A DNA stretch of 64,000 nt from Methylobacterium mesophilicum (GCF_022179445.1 NZ_BPQU01000006.1:62001-126000); one strand, 5' to 3'; counted from the stretch's first letter, positions 43,115 through 53,248 are shown. A program made the numbers and translations. Notes: generated from the sequence alone by a model not told the origin.

Positions 43115-44254
43115 CTACAGGAAGAAGTGCTTCGAGAGCTTCAGCCCCTGAGCCTGGTAGTTCGATCCGGCCCCGGCGCCGTAAAGCGTCCCGGGGATCG
43201 CCAGCATCCGCTCGTAGACGAGCCGGCCTACGATCTGGCCATCCTCCAGCAGGAACGGCACGTCCCGGGAGCGGACTTCCAGCACGGCGCGGGCACCCGC
43301 CCCGCCGGCCCCGGCATGGCCGAAGCCCGGGTCGAAGAACCCGGCGTAATGGACCCGGAACTCGCCGACCAGCGGATCGAACGGCACCATCTCGGCGGCG
43401 TGGTCGGGGGGGACCTGCACCGATTCCTTGGAGGCCAGGATGTAGAACTGGCCGGGATCGAGGATCAGGGCGCCCGAGCCGTCGGCCGGCAGCGGCTCCC
43501 AGAAGTCCGCCGCCCTGTGGCGGCCCGGGGCGTCGACGTCGACCAGCCCGGTATGGCGCTTGGCCCGGTAGCCGATCAATCCATCGAAGCCGGACAGGTC
43601 CACCGAGACCGCGACCCCGCCCTGGAAGGACGGGGCAGCGCAATCGACCAGCGGTGAGCGCAGGTGCAACTGGCCGAGTTCGGCCTCCGTCAGCCGTGGC
43701 GCCCCGCGGCGGAAGCGGATCTGCGACAGGCGCGATCCGGTCCGGACCAGCACCGGGAAGGTGCGCGGTGAAATCTCGGCGTAGAGCGGCCCGGTATAGC
43801 CGGGCTCGACCTGGTCGAACGCCTCGCCCCGGTCGGTGATCACTCGCGTGAACACGTCGATGCGGCCGGTCGAACTCTTAGGGTTCGCGGCCGCCGCGAG
43901 GTCGGCGGGGAGCGCCAAGCCCTCCTGCAGTTCCGCGATGTAGACGCAGCCCGTCTCCAGCACAGCGCCGGGGCGCAGGTCGATCCTGTGCAGCGACAGG
44001 CGCTCGACGCAGGCCTGGACCGTCCGGGTCGCGCCGGGCAGGAAGCTGGTGCGGACCCGGTAGGCCGTGGCCCCGAGGCGCAGGTCGAGGCTCGCCGGCT
44101 GGATCTGGTCCGGCGCGAAGGCCGCAGCGGCGCGGATCCCGCCCGCCTGCGCCAGCGCCGCGATCGCCTCGGCCGGCAGGATGCCGCCACGGGTCTCGAC
44201 GTCCGGATCGGCGGCCTGCGAATCGGCGGCATCCTGGCCTGCGCCCGCGTTCAT
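43115..44254 (-). CDS. dcd: 2'-deoxycytidine 5'-triphosphate deaminase, double-domain form
   Basis: 379 residues, about twice a normal dCTP deaminase (190), with two dUTPase/Dcd-like halves. The first has SLDLRLGATAYRVRTSFLPG and LALPADLAAAANPKSSTGRI (substrate-site Ser/Arg), and GEAFDQVEPGYTGPLYAEIS. The second has PGQFYILASKESVQVPPDHA and DPLVGEFRVHYAGFFDPGFG, then DGQIVGRLVYERM. This long form is typical of alphaproteobacteria. It produces dUTP for dut (also in this window) and thymidylate supply. The start MNAGAGQDAADS is chosen over an ATG 16 codons upstream. Confidence 0.9.
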   Translation of the reverse strand: MNAGAGQDAADSQAADPDVETRGGILPAEAIAALAQAGGIRAAAAFAPDQIQPASLDLRLGATAYRVRTSFLPGATRTVQACVERLSLHRIDLRPGAVLETGCVYIAELQEGLALPADLAAAANPKSSTGRIDVFTRVITDRGEAFDQVEPGYTGPLYAEISPRTFPVLVRTGSRLSQIRFRRGAPRLTEAELGQLHLRSPLVDCAAPSFQGGVAVSVDLSGFDGLIGYRAKRHTGLVDVDAPGRHRAADFWEPLPADGSGALILDPGQFYILASKESVQVPPDHAAEMVPFDPLVGEFRVHYAGFFDPGFGHAGAGGAGARAVLEVRSRDVPFLLEDGQIVGRLVYERMLAIPGTLYGAGAGSNYQAQGLKLSKHFFL

Positions 44255-44518
44255 CGCGCCTCGACTCCTTCGCGCGCCTCCGGGTGGATCCGCGATCCCC
44301 AACGTTCTCCGCCCAGACTGGCTAATGCCGGCTTAATCCGGATGGTACGATACGCGCGGCTCGGGACTCGACCACCCTCGGACGAGGCTGCGGCATCATC
44401 CGCGCGAGGTAGTCCGCCGCAATTGACGCCGATTTCACTGGCCACTACCACCGCCAGTGAAGCGCGTTCAATTCGTCTTCATCGAATCGCACCGTTCGAA
44501 GAAGGGCCTAATAGGGCG

Positions 44519-44911
44519 ATGTACAAGGCCGAGACGCGGGGAATTCGTGTGACCGTTCAGCCTCGCTTCGTCGAGGAGGAATCCTCGCCGAATGAAAGTC
44601 GTTACTTCTTCGCTTATACGGTCGAGATCGTGAACACCGGCAGCGAGCAGGTGCAGCTGCGCTCCCGGCACTGGCGCATCATCGACGGGCACGGGGCCTG
44701 CCAGGAAGTGCGGGGCACGGGCGTGGTCGGCAAGCAGCCGGTGCTAGAGCCCGGCGAGTCCTTCTGCTACACGAGCGGCTGCCCGCTCAACACGCCCGAT
44801 GGCCTGATGGCCGGCAGCTACACCATGGCGACGGTGGCCGGCGAGAGCTTCGAGGCCGAGATTCCCGCCTTCTCCCTCGACAGCCCGCACGTTCGCCGCA
44901 GCCTGCATTGA
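44519..44911 (+). CDS. apaG: ApaG protein
   Basis: 130 residues, standard ApaG size. The sequence GIRVTVQPRFVEEESSPNES, RYFFAYTVEIVNTGSEQVQL, RSRHWRIIDGHGACQEVRGT and GVVGKQPVLEPGESFCYTSG is the FN3-like ApaG fold with the conserved GxGVVG turn. It was named for Co2+ resistance/Mg2+ efflux in enterics, but the biochemical role is still unclear. It is divergent from dcd, 264 bp apart, and lies 35 bp upstream of argE. Confidence 0.93.
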   Translation: MYKAETRGIRVTVQPRFVEEESSPNESRYFFAYTVEIVNTGSEQVQLRSRHWRIIDGHGACQEVRGTGVVGKQPVLEPGESFCYTSGCPLNTPDGLMAGSYTMATVAGESFEAEIPAFSLDSPHVRRSLH

Positions 44912-44946
44912 GGTCCCGGCTCCGGGGCCTTGCTCCGGAGGGACCT

Positions 44947-46116
44947 ATGCCTGGGATCGGCGAGCGGCTCAGCCCGCTCGACATGCTCGCCCGCCTCGTG
45001 TCGTTCGATACCGAGAGCGACAAGCCAAACCTGGCCCTAATCGATTCCGTCTGCACCTATCTCGACGGTTGGGGTGTCCCTTACCTGCGCCTGCCGAACG
45101 CAGGCGGGGACAAGGCGGCCCTGTACGCCACCATCGGCCCGATGGCCGATGGTGGCGTCGTGCTCTCCGGCCATACCGACGTGGTCCCAGTGGCGGGTCA
45201 GGCCTGGACCAGCGACCCGTTCACCCTGCGCGTCGCCGACGGGCGGGCCTACGGACGCGGCGCGGTCGACATGAAGGCCTTCGACGCCCTGGCGCTGGCT
45301 CTGGTGCCCGACATGCTGGCAACCAACCTTACGCGGCCCATCCACATCCTGCTCTCTTACGACGAAGAGACCACCTGCCTCGGCTCGATGGACGCGATCA
45401 CCCGGTTCGGCGTCGACCTGCCGCGACCGGGCGCGGTGATCGTCGGCGAGCCGACCGGCATGGAAGTCGCGGACGCGCACAAGAGCATCGTCACCTGCCT
45501 GACCACCGTGCACGGGCACGAGGCCCATTCGGCCCGGCCGGCGCTGGGGGCGAACGCGGTGGCGGCGGCCTGCGACCTGGTCGCCGGCCTGAACCGGATC
45601 GCCGACCTGATGATCGAGCGCGGCGACGCCTCCGGGCGCTTCGATCCGGCCGCCACCACGGTCCATGTCGGGACGATCCACGGTGGCACCGCGCGCAACA
45701 TCCTGGCCAAGGAATGCCGCTTCCTCTGGGAATACCGCGGGCTGCCGGACCTCGACCCGGGCGAGGTCCCGCGCCTGTTCGCCGAGGTGGTCGAGCAGGT
45801 GACGCGCGAGCGCCTGAACCGCTACGGTGAGTACGGGCGAATCGAGACGCTCGAGGAGGTCGACATCCCGGGGCTCGCACCAGATCCAGGCTCCGAGGCC
45901 GAACGGCTGTGCCTGAGGCTCGCGGGGCGCAACCGCACCATTGCGGTGCCCTACGCCACGGAGGCCGGGCGCTTCCAGCAGGCCGGGATCCCGACCGTCG
46001 TGTGCGGGCCCGGCGACATCGCCCAGGCCCACCAACCCGACGAGTTCATCACCCTCGACGCGCTCGGCAAGGGCGAGCGGTTCCTGAGGGCCCTGATCGA
46101 GGCTTGTGCGTCATGA
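44947..46116 (+). CDS. argE: Acetylornithine deacetylase
   Basis: 389 residues. It releases acetate from N-acetylornithine to give ornithine. M20 metallopeptidase signatures are [17 protein letters not shown] (His 76, Asp 78), [20 protein letters not shown] (metal Asp), [13 protein letters not shown] (catalytic Glu pair) and [15 protein letters not shown] (metal His). The ATG at [11 protein letters not shown] is 4-5 bases after GGAGGGA. The stop overlaps the next gene by ATGA. Confidence 0.92.
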   Translation: MPGIGERLSPLDMLARLVSFDTESDKPNLALIDSVCTYLDGWGVPYLRLPNAGGDKAALYATIGPMADGGVVLSGHTDVVPVAGQAWTSDPFTLRVADGRAYGRGAVDMKAFDALALALVPDMLATNLTRPIHILLSYDEETTCLGSMDAITRFGVDLPRPGAVIVGEPTGMEVADAHKSIVTCLTTVHGHEAHSARPALGANAVAAACDLVAGLNRIADLMIERGDASGRFDPAATTVHVGTIHGGTARNILAKECRFLWEYRGLPDLDPGEVPRLFAEVVEQVTRERLNRYGEYGRIETLEEVDIPGLAPDPGSEAERLCLRLAGRNRTIAVPYATEAGRFQQAGIPTVVCGPGDIAQAHQPDEFITLDALGKGERFLRALIEACAS

Positions 46117-46679
46117 ACGCGCTCATCGGCATCACCATCAAGCTGCGCCCGCTGGAACGCGAGGACCTGCGCTTCGTCCACCAGCTGAACAACAACGACA
46201 GCATCATGCGCTACTGGTTCGAGGAGGCCTACGAGTCCTTCGCCGAACTGCAGCAGCTCTACGAGCGCAACATCCACAACCAGACCGAGCGCCGCTTCAT
46301 CGTGGCCGATCCGAGCGGCGAGCCGGCGGGGCTGATCGAGCTCGTGGAGATCAACCACCTGCACCGGCGCTGCGAGTTCCAGATCGCGATCCACCCCAGC
46401 TTCCAGGGCCGGGGCTATGCCTGGCAGGCGACCCGGATCGCCATGGATTATGCGTTCAGCGTGCTCAACATTCACAAGCTGTATCTGCACGTGGACCGAG
46501 ACAATGCCCGGGCGGTACGGATCTACGAGCGCTGCGGCTTCCATCCCGAGGGTGTGCTCAAGGACGAGTTCTTCGTGAACGGACGCTATCGCGACGCCGT
46601 GCGGATGTGCCTGTTCCAGCCGGATTACCTGAAGAACCGCGGCGGCGGCGACATCGCCGAGCCGGTGCTGAAAGTCTGA
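46113..46679 (+). CDS. GNAT acetyltransferase, SpeG (spermidine N-acetyltransferase)-like
   Basis: 188 residues. The acetyl-CoA motif is [20 protein letters not shown], with [20 protein letters not shown] and [20 protein letters not shown] in the C-terminus, the layout of SpeG-type polyamine acetyltransferases (the acidic front end [14 protein letters not shown] would bind polyamine). The ATG overlaps the argE stop by four bases, and ornithine made by ArgE is the polyamine precursor. Substrate identity is inferred. It ends just before a hairpin shared with the convergent repeat protein. Confidence 0.8.
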   Translation: MNALIGITIKLRPLEREDLRFVHQLNNNDSIMRYWFEEAYESFAELQQLYERNIHNQTERRFIVADPSGEPAGLIELVEINHLHRRCEFQIAIHPSFQGRGYAWQATRIAMDYAFSVLNIHKLYLHVDRDNARAVRIYERCGFHPEGVLKDEFFVNGRYRDAVRMCLFQPDYLKNRGGGDIAEPVLKV

Positions 46680-46689
46680 TCCTAGGCAT

Positions 46690-46720
46690 CCGGGAGAGGC
46701 CGAGAGGGCCCCTCCCGGAC
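46690..46720. terminator. Bidirectional hairpin between convergent genes
   Basis: TCCGGGAG (46690-46697) pairs with CTCCCGGA (46713-46720), and inside it GGCC faces GGCC around a short GAGA-type loop, giving a nearly continuous 13-bp stem. It lies 10 bp after the acetyltransferase stop and 5 bp after the end of the convergent gene. No long T-run exists on either side. Confidence 0.6.
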
Positions 46721-46725
46721 TTCGC

Positions 46726-47787
46726 TCAGTTGCGGCCGGCCCTCCCGGCACCCTGCGCTGCACCGCCCTGAGCGCTACCGGCCTTCATGCCGCCGCGCTC
46801 GGCGTTCCCCATCCGGCCACCGTCGTTGTTAGCCGGCCGCGCGCCACCCGGTTGGTCCCCGCGCTCCGATGCGCTGCGTATGCCGTCCTCCCGGCCGCCC
46901 CGCATGTCGCCGCTGCGTATGCCGTCGTCACGGCTTTGGCGATCGGCCGTCCGGTGGGTGTCGCGGCCCTCGGTGCCCACGGCATTGCGGGCGCCGTCGC
47001 GGCGGTCGGTGCGGACGCCGGCGCGGGTCTCGGTCCGGAAGCCGGCGTTGACCGTGCCGCCGCCGCTCAGGCGATGGTATTCGTCGGAGCCGTAGCGCAC
47101 CCGCTGGCCGCGGATCGTCACGAACCGTTCCTCGCGCACCGCCACCAGGCGGCGATACTCGGGTGAGCCGTACACGACGCGTTGGCCCCGGATGGTCACG
47201 AAGCGTTCCCGCGGCCGGCTCTCGCGGACGCCGACGAGGCGGCGGTACTCGGGCGACCCATAGAGGACGCGCTGCCCGCGGATCACCACGTACCGGACCC
47301 GAGGGCTGCGGTTCCCGGTGACGATCAAGCGGCGGTACTCAGGCGAGCCGTAGACCACCCGACGACCGCCGATCACCACGAACCGGCCTTCGCGGCGGAC
47401 ACCACCTTCGACGCGATCCGACCGGACATCCCTCCGGCGCCCCGTGCGGCTCTCGCCGCGCTCATTCCGGATCTCGGCCCGCTCGCCTCGCGCGCCATTC
47501 CGGTCGCCGCGCGCATCACGCTCGACGCGAGCGCCGCCACGCGCATCCGCTTCCGAGCCGGCTCGGCCGCGATCCTGGGCTACCTTGTCACCGGAGTCCC
47601 GATTGCCGTCCCGGCCCTGCCCGGCGCGGCCGGTCTCGGCGCCGGAACGTCCCGCGGCGGCTTGCGCGCCAGCCTGCGGCCCGGCCCGGCCGGCTGTTTC
47701 GGTGCCGCGATCGGCCCCGGCCGGCTGCTGCGCATAGGCCGAGGTGCTGATCAACAGCGCAGCCAACCCGATCGACAACGTTCGCAT
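46726..47787 (-). CDS. Secreted Arg/Gly-rich protein with four internal 20-residue repeats
   Basis: 353 residues. The signal peptide MRTLSIGLAALLISTSAYAQ is followed by a low-complexity Gly/Ala/Arg/Asp region (21-134), four copies of a repeat at residues 135-154, 165-184, 195-214 and 221-240, and an Arg/Gly/Asp-rich tail. The repeat consensus is RFVTIRGQRVVYGSPEYRRL, ending in YGSPEYRRL in the first three copies and YGSDEYHRL in the last. The protein is highly basic; it probably works in the periplasm or envelope, perhaps binding acidic polymers. I recognise no named family. The upstream gap to hslO is about 170 bp. Confidence 0.7.
   Translation of the reverse strand: MRTLSIGLAALLISTSAYAQQPAGADRGTETAGRAGPQAGAQAAAGRSGAETGRAGQGRDGNRDSGDKVAQDRGRAGSEADARGGARVERDARGDRNGARGERAEIRNERGESRTGRRRDVRSDRVEGGVRREGRFVVIGGRRVVYGSPEYRRLIVTGNRSPRVRYVVIRGQRVLYGSPEYRRLVGVRESRPRERFVTIRGQRVVYGSPEYRRLVAVREERFVTIRGQRVRYGSDEYHRLSGGGTVNAGFRTETRAGVRTDRRDGARNAVGTEGRDTHRTADRQSRDDGIRSGDMRGGREDGIRSASERGDQPGGARPANNDGGRMGNAERGGMKAGSAQGGAAQGAGRAGRN
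47068..47385 (-). repeat. Four tandem coding repeats in the secreted repeat protein
   Basis: The DNA for residues 135-240 of the protein at 46726-47787 contains four homologous units spaced 30, 30 and 26 residues apart. Units 2 and 3 are the most alike (18 of 20 residues), suggesting recent duplication. The GSPEY core is strictly kept in three of four. Confidence 0.8.
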
Positions 47788-47958
47788 GGCGTCTCCTCCG
47801 ATAGTGAAGCAGCCACGCAACGTCGAAGGTCCCGAAACGGTTCTATGCGAGGTACCTAAAAATCAGCGCAACGAATACTGAAGCATCTGCGTTTCGCGCG
47901 AAAAGCTTGGCTGTCGTGTGGCGCGAAGACCGGCGGATCGGCTTCTCGGGCTCGGCAT

Positions 47959-48984
47959 CTACTGGTTTGATTGCTCACCGATCTCGGCCTCGACCTCCTG
48001 CGGGTCGAGGTCGTAGCGGCGGGAGCAGAATTCGCAGGTGATGACGATGCGCCCGTCATCCGCGACGATGTCGTGCCGCTCCTGCGGTGAGAACGAGCGG
48101 ATCATGCCCATCACGCGCTCACGCGAGCAGCGGCAGGCCTCGTGCACCGGCTGACGGTCGAACACCCGCACGCCGCGCTCATGGAACAGCCGGTAGAGCA
48201 GGCGCTCGCTGGACACGCTCGGATCGACCAGCTCGTGGTCCTCCACGGTGCCGACGAGCGACCGCGCCTCGACCCAGGCATCGTCTTCGACCGCCTGCCC
48301 GGACAGGTGCGTGTGCCCCTCCGGGATGTCGCCCGGCGGCAGGTCGGCCAGACGGGCCCGGTCGATCGATTGCGGCAGGAACTGCACGATCAGGCCGCCG
48401 GCGCGCCACCGGCCGGCACCCTCCTCCACGGCCTCGGCGACCGCGAGGCGCACCTGCGTGGGGATCTGCTCCGACTGGCGGAAATACTGGTGCGCGGCCT
48501 CCTCCAGGCTCTGGCCCTCAAGGGCGACGACGCCCTGGTAGCGGCTGGACGCGGAGCCCTGGTCGATGGTCATGGCGAGGTGGCCCGCACCGATCAGGTC
48601 GGCATCCTTCAGCGGGCGCTCGCCCAGGGCGGTGACCCGGTCGGCGTCGAACCGCGCGGTGGCGCGCAGGCGATCGGGCGCCTCGAAGTCGACCACGATC
48701 ATCGCCACCGGGCCGTCGGTCTTGGTCTGGAGCTGGAAGCGGCCCTCGAACTTGAGCGACGAGCCCAGCAGCACGGTCAGCGCGGCGGCCTCGCCCAGGA
48801 GCCGGGCGACGGCATCCGGGTAGCCGTGACGGCGCAGGATCGTATCCACCGCCGGGCCGAGCCGAACCAGCCGTCCGCGTACGTCGAGGGCTTCCACGGC
48901 AAAGGGCAGCACGGCATCGTCCGCGCCGTCGTGGCCGTTGCCGACCGCCTGCGCCTGGGATTGCGACTCTGTTCCTGAGGTCAT
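47959..48984 (-). CDS. hslO: Hsp33 redox-regulated chaperone
   Basis: 341 residues. It is a holdase activated by oxidation of its zinc-binding cysteines. The C-terminal redox switch is CRCS ... CEFCSRRYDL (C-x-C and C-x2-C), and the N-terminal core contains GEAAALTVLLGSSLKFEGRF and VVDFEAPDRLRATARFDADR, then ALEGQSLEEAAHQYFRQSEQ. ATG at MTSGTESQSQAQ is chosen. The frame continues upstream through a repeat-rich gap without further Hsp33 similarity. It lies between argF and the repeat protein, all on the minus strand. Confidence 0.95.
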   Translation of the reverse strand: MTSGTESQSQAQAVGNGHDGADDAVLPFAVEALDVRGRLVRLGPAVDTILRRHGYPDAVARLLGEAAALTVLLGSSLKFEGRFQLQTKTDGPVAMIVVDFEAPDRLRATARFDADRVTALGERPLKDADLIGAGHLAMTIDQGSASSRYQGVVALEGQSLEEAAHQYFRQSEQIPTQVRLAVAEAVEEGAGRWRAGGLIVQFLPQSIDRARLADLPPGDIPEGHTHLSGQAVEDDAWVEARSLVGTVEDHELVDPSVSSERLLYRLFHERGVRVFDRQPVHEACRCSRERVMGMIRSFSPQERHDIVADDGRIVITCEFCSRRYDLDPQEVEAEIGEQSNQ

Positions 48985-49301
48985 GCCCGCTCCGATCGAT
49001 CCATTCGGCGCCCGCGACGGCCGCTCCGACAGGCCGGGGCGCGGATCCCGCTCCCGCAGGGAGGGGAATGGCGTGAGGAAGAGGACTCGTCCGGAGCGAT
49101 CTGTTCCCTCACCCCGCCCGCGCCGGCACGGGAGAGGGGGCGCATCGCGCCACATCCGTCGCCGGGATGCTGCCGTCCGGCAGCCGTGATGGGGAGGCGA
49201 GCCGCGAAAGCCGCCCGCTCACCCGTATATGGGGCGGCATTCCGAAATTCGCGACCGCCCTGCCCCGGAAATCGGGACCGGTGCGGTGTGCGAGCCTGAG
49301 G
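48985..49301. other. 317-bp gap between argF and hslO
   Basis: It contains REP-like material (about 49046-49141: CTCCCGCAGGGAGGGG ... CACGGGAGAGGGGG, the same family as 21906-22004) and a separate hairpin at 49210-49238 that may end the argF transcript. No credible gene is present. Confidence 0.6.
49210..49238 (-). terminator. Possible argF terminator
   Basis: On the minus strand GCCGCCC faces GGGCGGC around a 15-nt loop, followed by CTTTCG, 64 bp after the argF stop. The T-run is short, so it is a tentative call. Confidence 0.4.
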
Positions 49302-50282
<981 letters not shown>

Positions 50283-50459
50283 CGCGTCACGTTCGCTAGA
50301 GCCTGCTCCACGATCACCTGATCATGAACGACACTCTATCTCCTGGTGAGGGGCATTCTCGTCACGCACGGCGGGATCGACCGTGCCCGAAAATGCTTCG
50401 CACCGCCCGGCACCGGAACGCGGCGCAGGGCGGTGATTCGTAGAAGCGGAATCGGCCTG

Positions 50460-51650
50460 CTATTCGGCCGCCCCGCGCAGGGCTTCGAAGGAGGAGGCGG
50501 CCTCGTCCAGCCGCCGGACCGCCTCGTCGATCTCGCTGTCGCCGACGATCAGCGGAGGCAGCAGGCGGACGATGTTGTCGCCCGCCGGGATCACCAGAAG
50601 GTGGGCCGACCGGGCGGCGGCGGCGAAATCGGTGTTCGGCACGCCGAGCTTGAGGCCGAGCATCAGGCCCTCGCCGCGGACCTCCTGGAACACGTGCGGG
50701 TGGCGGTCGCGTAGGGAGGCCAGCTTCTGCTTGAGCAGCAGCCCGGCATGGGCGACGCGTTCGAGGAACCCATCCGCCAGCACCACGTCGAGCACGGCGT
50801 TGCCCACCGCCATGGCAAGCGGGTTGCCGCCGAAGGTGGTGCCGTGGCTGCCGGCGGTCATGCCGCGGGCTGCCTCGCTTGTGGCGAGACAGGCGCCCAT
50901 CGGGAAGCCGCCGCCGATGCCCTTGGCCACGCTCATGATGTCCGGGGTGATGCCAGACCATTCGTGCGCGAACAGCTTGCCGGTGCGCCCGACGCCGGTC
51001 TGGACCTCGTCCATGATCAGCAGCAGGCCGTGCGCGTCGCAGATCTCCCGCAGGCGGCGCAGGTCCGCATGCGGGATCACCCGCACGCCACCCTCGCCCT
51101 GGATCGGCTCGATCATCAGGGCGGCCGTCTCCGGGCCGATCACCGCCTCCAGAGCCGCGAAGTCGCCGGCCGGGACCTGGTCGAAGCCCTCGACCTTGGG
51201 GCCGAAGCCCTCGATGTATTTCTGCTGGCCCCCGGCCGCCAGCGTCGCAAGGGTCCGGCCGTGGAAGGCCCCCGCGAAGGTGACGATCCGGTAGCGCTCC
51301 GGATTGCCGCCGGCCGCGTGGTACTTCCGGGCGATCTTGATCGCCGCCTCGTTGGCCTCCGCCCCCGAGTTGCAGAAGAACGCCACGTCCGCGAAGGTCG
51401 CGTCCACGAGGCGCTGCCCGAAGCGCTCGCCGCCCGGGATCTCGAACAGGTTCGACGTATGCCAGATCCGGCCGGCCTGCTCGGTGAGCGCGCCGACGAG
51501 GTGCGGATGGGCATGGCCGAGGCCGTTGACCGCGATGCCGGCGCCGAAATCGAGATAGCGCTCCCCGGCCTCCGTCACGAGCCAGGCGCCCTCGCCGCGC
51601 TCGAAGGCGAGCGGCGCGCGGACGTAGGTCGGCAGAAGGGCTGACGTCAC
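50460..51650 (-). CDS. argD: Acetylornithine aminotransferase
   Basis: 396 residues, GTG start. PLP-dependent; it converts N-acetylglutamate semialdehyde to N-acetylornithine and may also serve lysine synthesis. Signatures are [16 protein letters not shown] ([20 protein letters not shown]), [60 protein letters not shown] and [20 protein letters not shown] with the PLP lysine. Upstream are a good promoter, a leader hairpin and an Arg-rich mini-ORF that ends in an overlap (GTGA) with this start. Confidence 0.95.
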   Translation of the reverse strand: MTSALLPTYVRAPLAFERGEGAWLVTEAGERYLDFGAGIAVNGLGHAHPHLVGALTEQAGRIWHTSNLFEIPGGERFGQRLVDATFADVAFFCNSGAEANEAAIKIARKYHAAGGNPERYRIVTFAGAFHGRTLATLAAGGQQKYIEGFGPKVEGFDQVPAGDFAALEAVIGPETAALMIEPIQGEGGVRVIPHADLRRLREICDAHGLLLIMDEVQTGVGRTGKLFAHEWSGITPDIMSVAKGIGGGFPMGACLATSEAARGMTAGSHGTTFGGNPLAMAVGNAVLDVVLADGFLERVAHAGLLLKQKLASLRDRHPHVFQEVRGEGLMLGLKLGVPNTDFAAAARSAHLLVIPAGDNIVRLLPPLIVGDSEIDEAVRRLDEAASSFEALRGAAE

Positions 51651-51724
51651 GGATCCCGTCTCCGTCTCTCAAGGCACCGGAGCAAGCATTGTGCCGGCCC
51701 CAAATGAAAGTGCCGCCTCGTCAT
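51647..51724 (-). CDS. Arg-rich mini-ORF in the argD leader (possible leader peptide)
   Basis: 25 codons, from an ATG in the loop of the leader hairpin to a TGA that overlaps the argD GTG (GTGA). The peptide has seven Arg, including a run of four (ERRRRD) encoded by AGA and CGG. It has no Shine-Dalgarno sequence of its own, and the Arg-run codons are also the purine-rich ribosome-binding region for argD, so the composition could be incidental. If real, it could couple argD translation to arginyl-tRNA supply. Confidence 0.3.
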   Translation of the reverse strand: MTRRHFHLGPAQCLLRCLERRRRDP

Positions 51725-51733
51725 GGGCGGCAC
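51710..51733 (-). promoter_or_regulatory. Hairpin at the start of the argD leader
   Basis: A perfect 8-bp stem, GTGCCGCC with GGCGGCAC around an 8-nt loop, starts within a base or two of the predicted transcription start and is followed by TTTCATTT on the minus strand. It could be a 5' stabilising structure, an attenuator, or an operator dyad. Confidence 0.5.
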
Positions 51734-51740
51734 GCGCGCG

Positions 51741-51769
51741 ATTACTATGAAACGACCGCCTCCTGTCAA
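51741..51769 (-). promoter_or_regulatory. Sigma-70 type promoter for argD
   Basis: On the minus strand a perfect -35 TTGACA (51769-51764), a 17-bp spacer, and the -10 AGTAAT (51746-51741, four of six consensus bases). Predicted transcription starts near 51734, giving a leader of about 84 nt before the argD GTG. Confidence 0.6.
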
Positions 51770-52022
51770 CGTTGGGACGTCGGTCAAGGGTGCGCGGTAG
51801 CTCTGCGCGATGCTTGCGCGGATCGGATTTCAGCGGTGTGACACCGGACGAGCGCGTCGCTCCGGATCCTGGAAACGGCACGCCGCGCTCGCTTCTTGGG
51901 TCGCATCCTCTTTTTTCCGAAAGCCGGCGGCCACCTTTCGGGACGATGCCCCGGTCCCCTTGCGCGGCGGGGGGCGGGCATGCTCCTGCTCCCGCCGAGC
52001 CGAGTCAGCATGGGAGATTCTG
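51770..52022. other. Rest of the 372-bp divergent gap between argD and ridA
   Basis: The argD-proximal part is annotated separately. The remaining 250 bp contains no convincing gene. An open plus-strand frame reads into ridA from here but lacks RidA-like sequence before MSTIKDRLES. No obvious promoter for ridA was recognised. Confidence 0.5.
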
Positions 52023-52496
52023 ATGAGCACGATCAAGGACCGTCTGGAGAGCCTGGGCCTCACCCTGCCGAAGGCGGCGGCGCCGGTGGCCAACTACGTG
52101 CCCTTCGTGCGCACCGGCAACCTCGTGGTGATCTCCGGCCAGGTCTGCTTCGGCGCGGACGGGACAATCGCCCCCGAGCACAAGGGCAAGGTCGGCGGCA
52201 ACGTCTCGGCCGAGGCCGGCAAGGCGGCGGCCCGGCTCTGCGCCCTCAACGTCCTGGCCCAGCTCGAAGCCGCGGTGGGCGACCTCGACCGGGCCCTGGA
52301 GCAATGCGTGCGGCTGGGCGGCTTTATCAATGCGGCCCCGGGCTTCTCCGCGGTGGCCGGGGTGATGAACGGCGCCTCCGACCTGATGGTCGAGTTGCTG
52401 GGCGATCGCGGGCGCCATGCCCGCTCGACGGTCGGCGTCGCCGAACTGCCCCTCGACGCCGCGGTCGAGGTCGAGGCCATCTTCGAGGTCCGGTGA
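52023..52496 (+). CDS. RidA/YjgF family protein
   Basis: 157 residues, ATG at MSTIKDRLESLGLTLPKAAA. RidA-like enzymes destroy reactive enamine/imine intermediates made by PLP enzymes. Sequence FVRTGNLVVISGQVCFGADG and the conserved Arg in ARSTVGVAELPLDAAVEVEA match the family. It is the slightly longer type (about 155 residues) seen in alphaproteobacteria rather than the 128-residue canonical RidA. Its divergence from argD, a PLP enzyme, fits the role. The stop overlaps the next GTG by GTGA. Confidence 0.88.
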   Translation: MSTIKDRLESLGLTLPKAAAPVANYVPFVRTGNLVVISGQVCFGADGTIAPEHKGKVGGNVSAEAGKAAARLCALNVLAQLEAAVGDLDRALEQCVRLGGFINAAPGFSAVAGVMNGASDLMVELLGDRGRHARSTVGVAELPLDAAVEVEAIFEVR

Positions 52497-53248
52497 GCGT
52501 GGCCGCACCAGACTGGCTCACCGCGCGGCCGATCGCCCATCGCGGGCTGCACGACCGGGCGGCGGGCCGGCCGGAGAACACCCTGGCTGCCGCCCGTGCG
52601 GCGGTGGCGGGGGGCTTTGCCATCGAATGCGACGTTCAACTGAGTGCCGACGGCGAGGCGATGGTGTTCCACGACGCGGCGCTGGGCCGGCTGACCGGGG
52701 CGAGCGAGGCGGTCGGGACCAAGTCCGCCGCCGAACTCGGGGCCCTCGCAGTCGGCGGGACCGCCGAGACGATCCCGACCCTGTCGGCCTTCCTGGCGGC
52801 GGTGGCCGGGGCCGTGCCGGTCGTGATCGAGGTCAAGTCCCGCTATGACGGCGACCTGCGCTTGGTGACCCGCGCGGCCGAGATCGCCGCCGCCTCGGGC
52901 GGCCCCGTGGCGATGAAGTCCTTCGACCCGCAGTTGGTGGCCGCCTTGCGGGATCTCTGCCCGCCCGCGATTCCCCGGGGGATCGTGGCGGAGACCACCC
53001 AGGACGACCCGGCCTATGCCGGCATGCCCTGGGCGACACGCCGGGCCCTGTCCAACCTGCTGCATTTTTCGGACTCGCGGCCGGACTTCCTGTCGTGGCG
53101 GGTCGACGACCTGCCCTGCGCGCCGACCTACCTGTGCCGCCTCCTCGGCCGCATCCCGGTGATGGCCTGGACGGTGCGGAATGAGGACCAGCGCGCCCGC
53201 GCGGGCGCGCACGCGGACCAGATGGTGTTCGAGGGCTTCGTTCCGTGA
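52493..53248 (+). CDS. Glycerophosphodiester phosphodiesterase
   Basis: 251 residues from the GTG that overlaps the ridA stop. GDPD enzymes release sn-glycerol 3-phosphate from glycerophosphodiesters. The active-site signature is PIAHRGLHDRAAGRPENTLA with the catalytic His, then IECDVQLSADGEAMVFHDAA (metal Glu/Asp and second His) and PVVIEVKSRYDGD. There is no signal peptide, so it is cytosolic. A second GTG two codons later is an equally possible start. Confidence 0.9.
   Translation: MSVAAPDWLTARPIAHRGLHDRAAGRPENTLAAARAAVAGGFAIECDVQLSADGEAMVFHDAALGRLTGASEAVGTKSAAELGALAVGGTAETIPTLSAFLAAVAGAVPVVIEVKSRYDGDLRLVTRAAEIAAASGGPVAMKSFDPQLVAALRDLCPPAIPRGIVAETTQDDPAYAGMPWATRRALSNLLHFSDSRPDFLSWRVDDLPCAPTYLCRLLGRIPVMAWTVRNEDQRARAGAHADQMVFEGFVP

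Noticed and set aside
46785..47859. Plus-strand open frames opposite the repeat protein
   Set aside because: They are antisense shadows of repetitive Arg/Gly-rich coding DNA; the minus-strand frame has a signal peptide and conserved internal repeats.
50283..50459. A leader peptide before argF similar to that before argD
   Set aside because: A 12-codon frame does end in an overlap with the argF ATG, but it has only one Arg, no ribosome-binding site and no hairpin, so there is no reason to call it.
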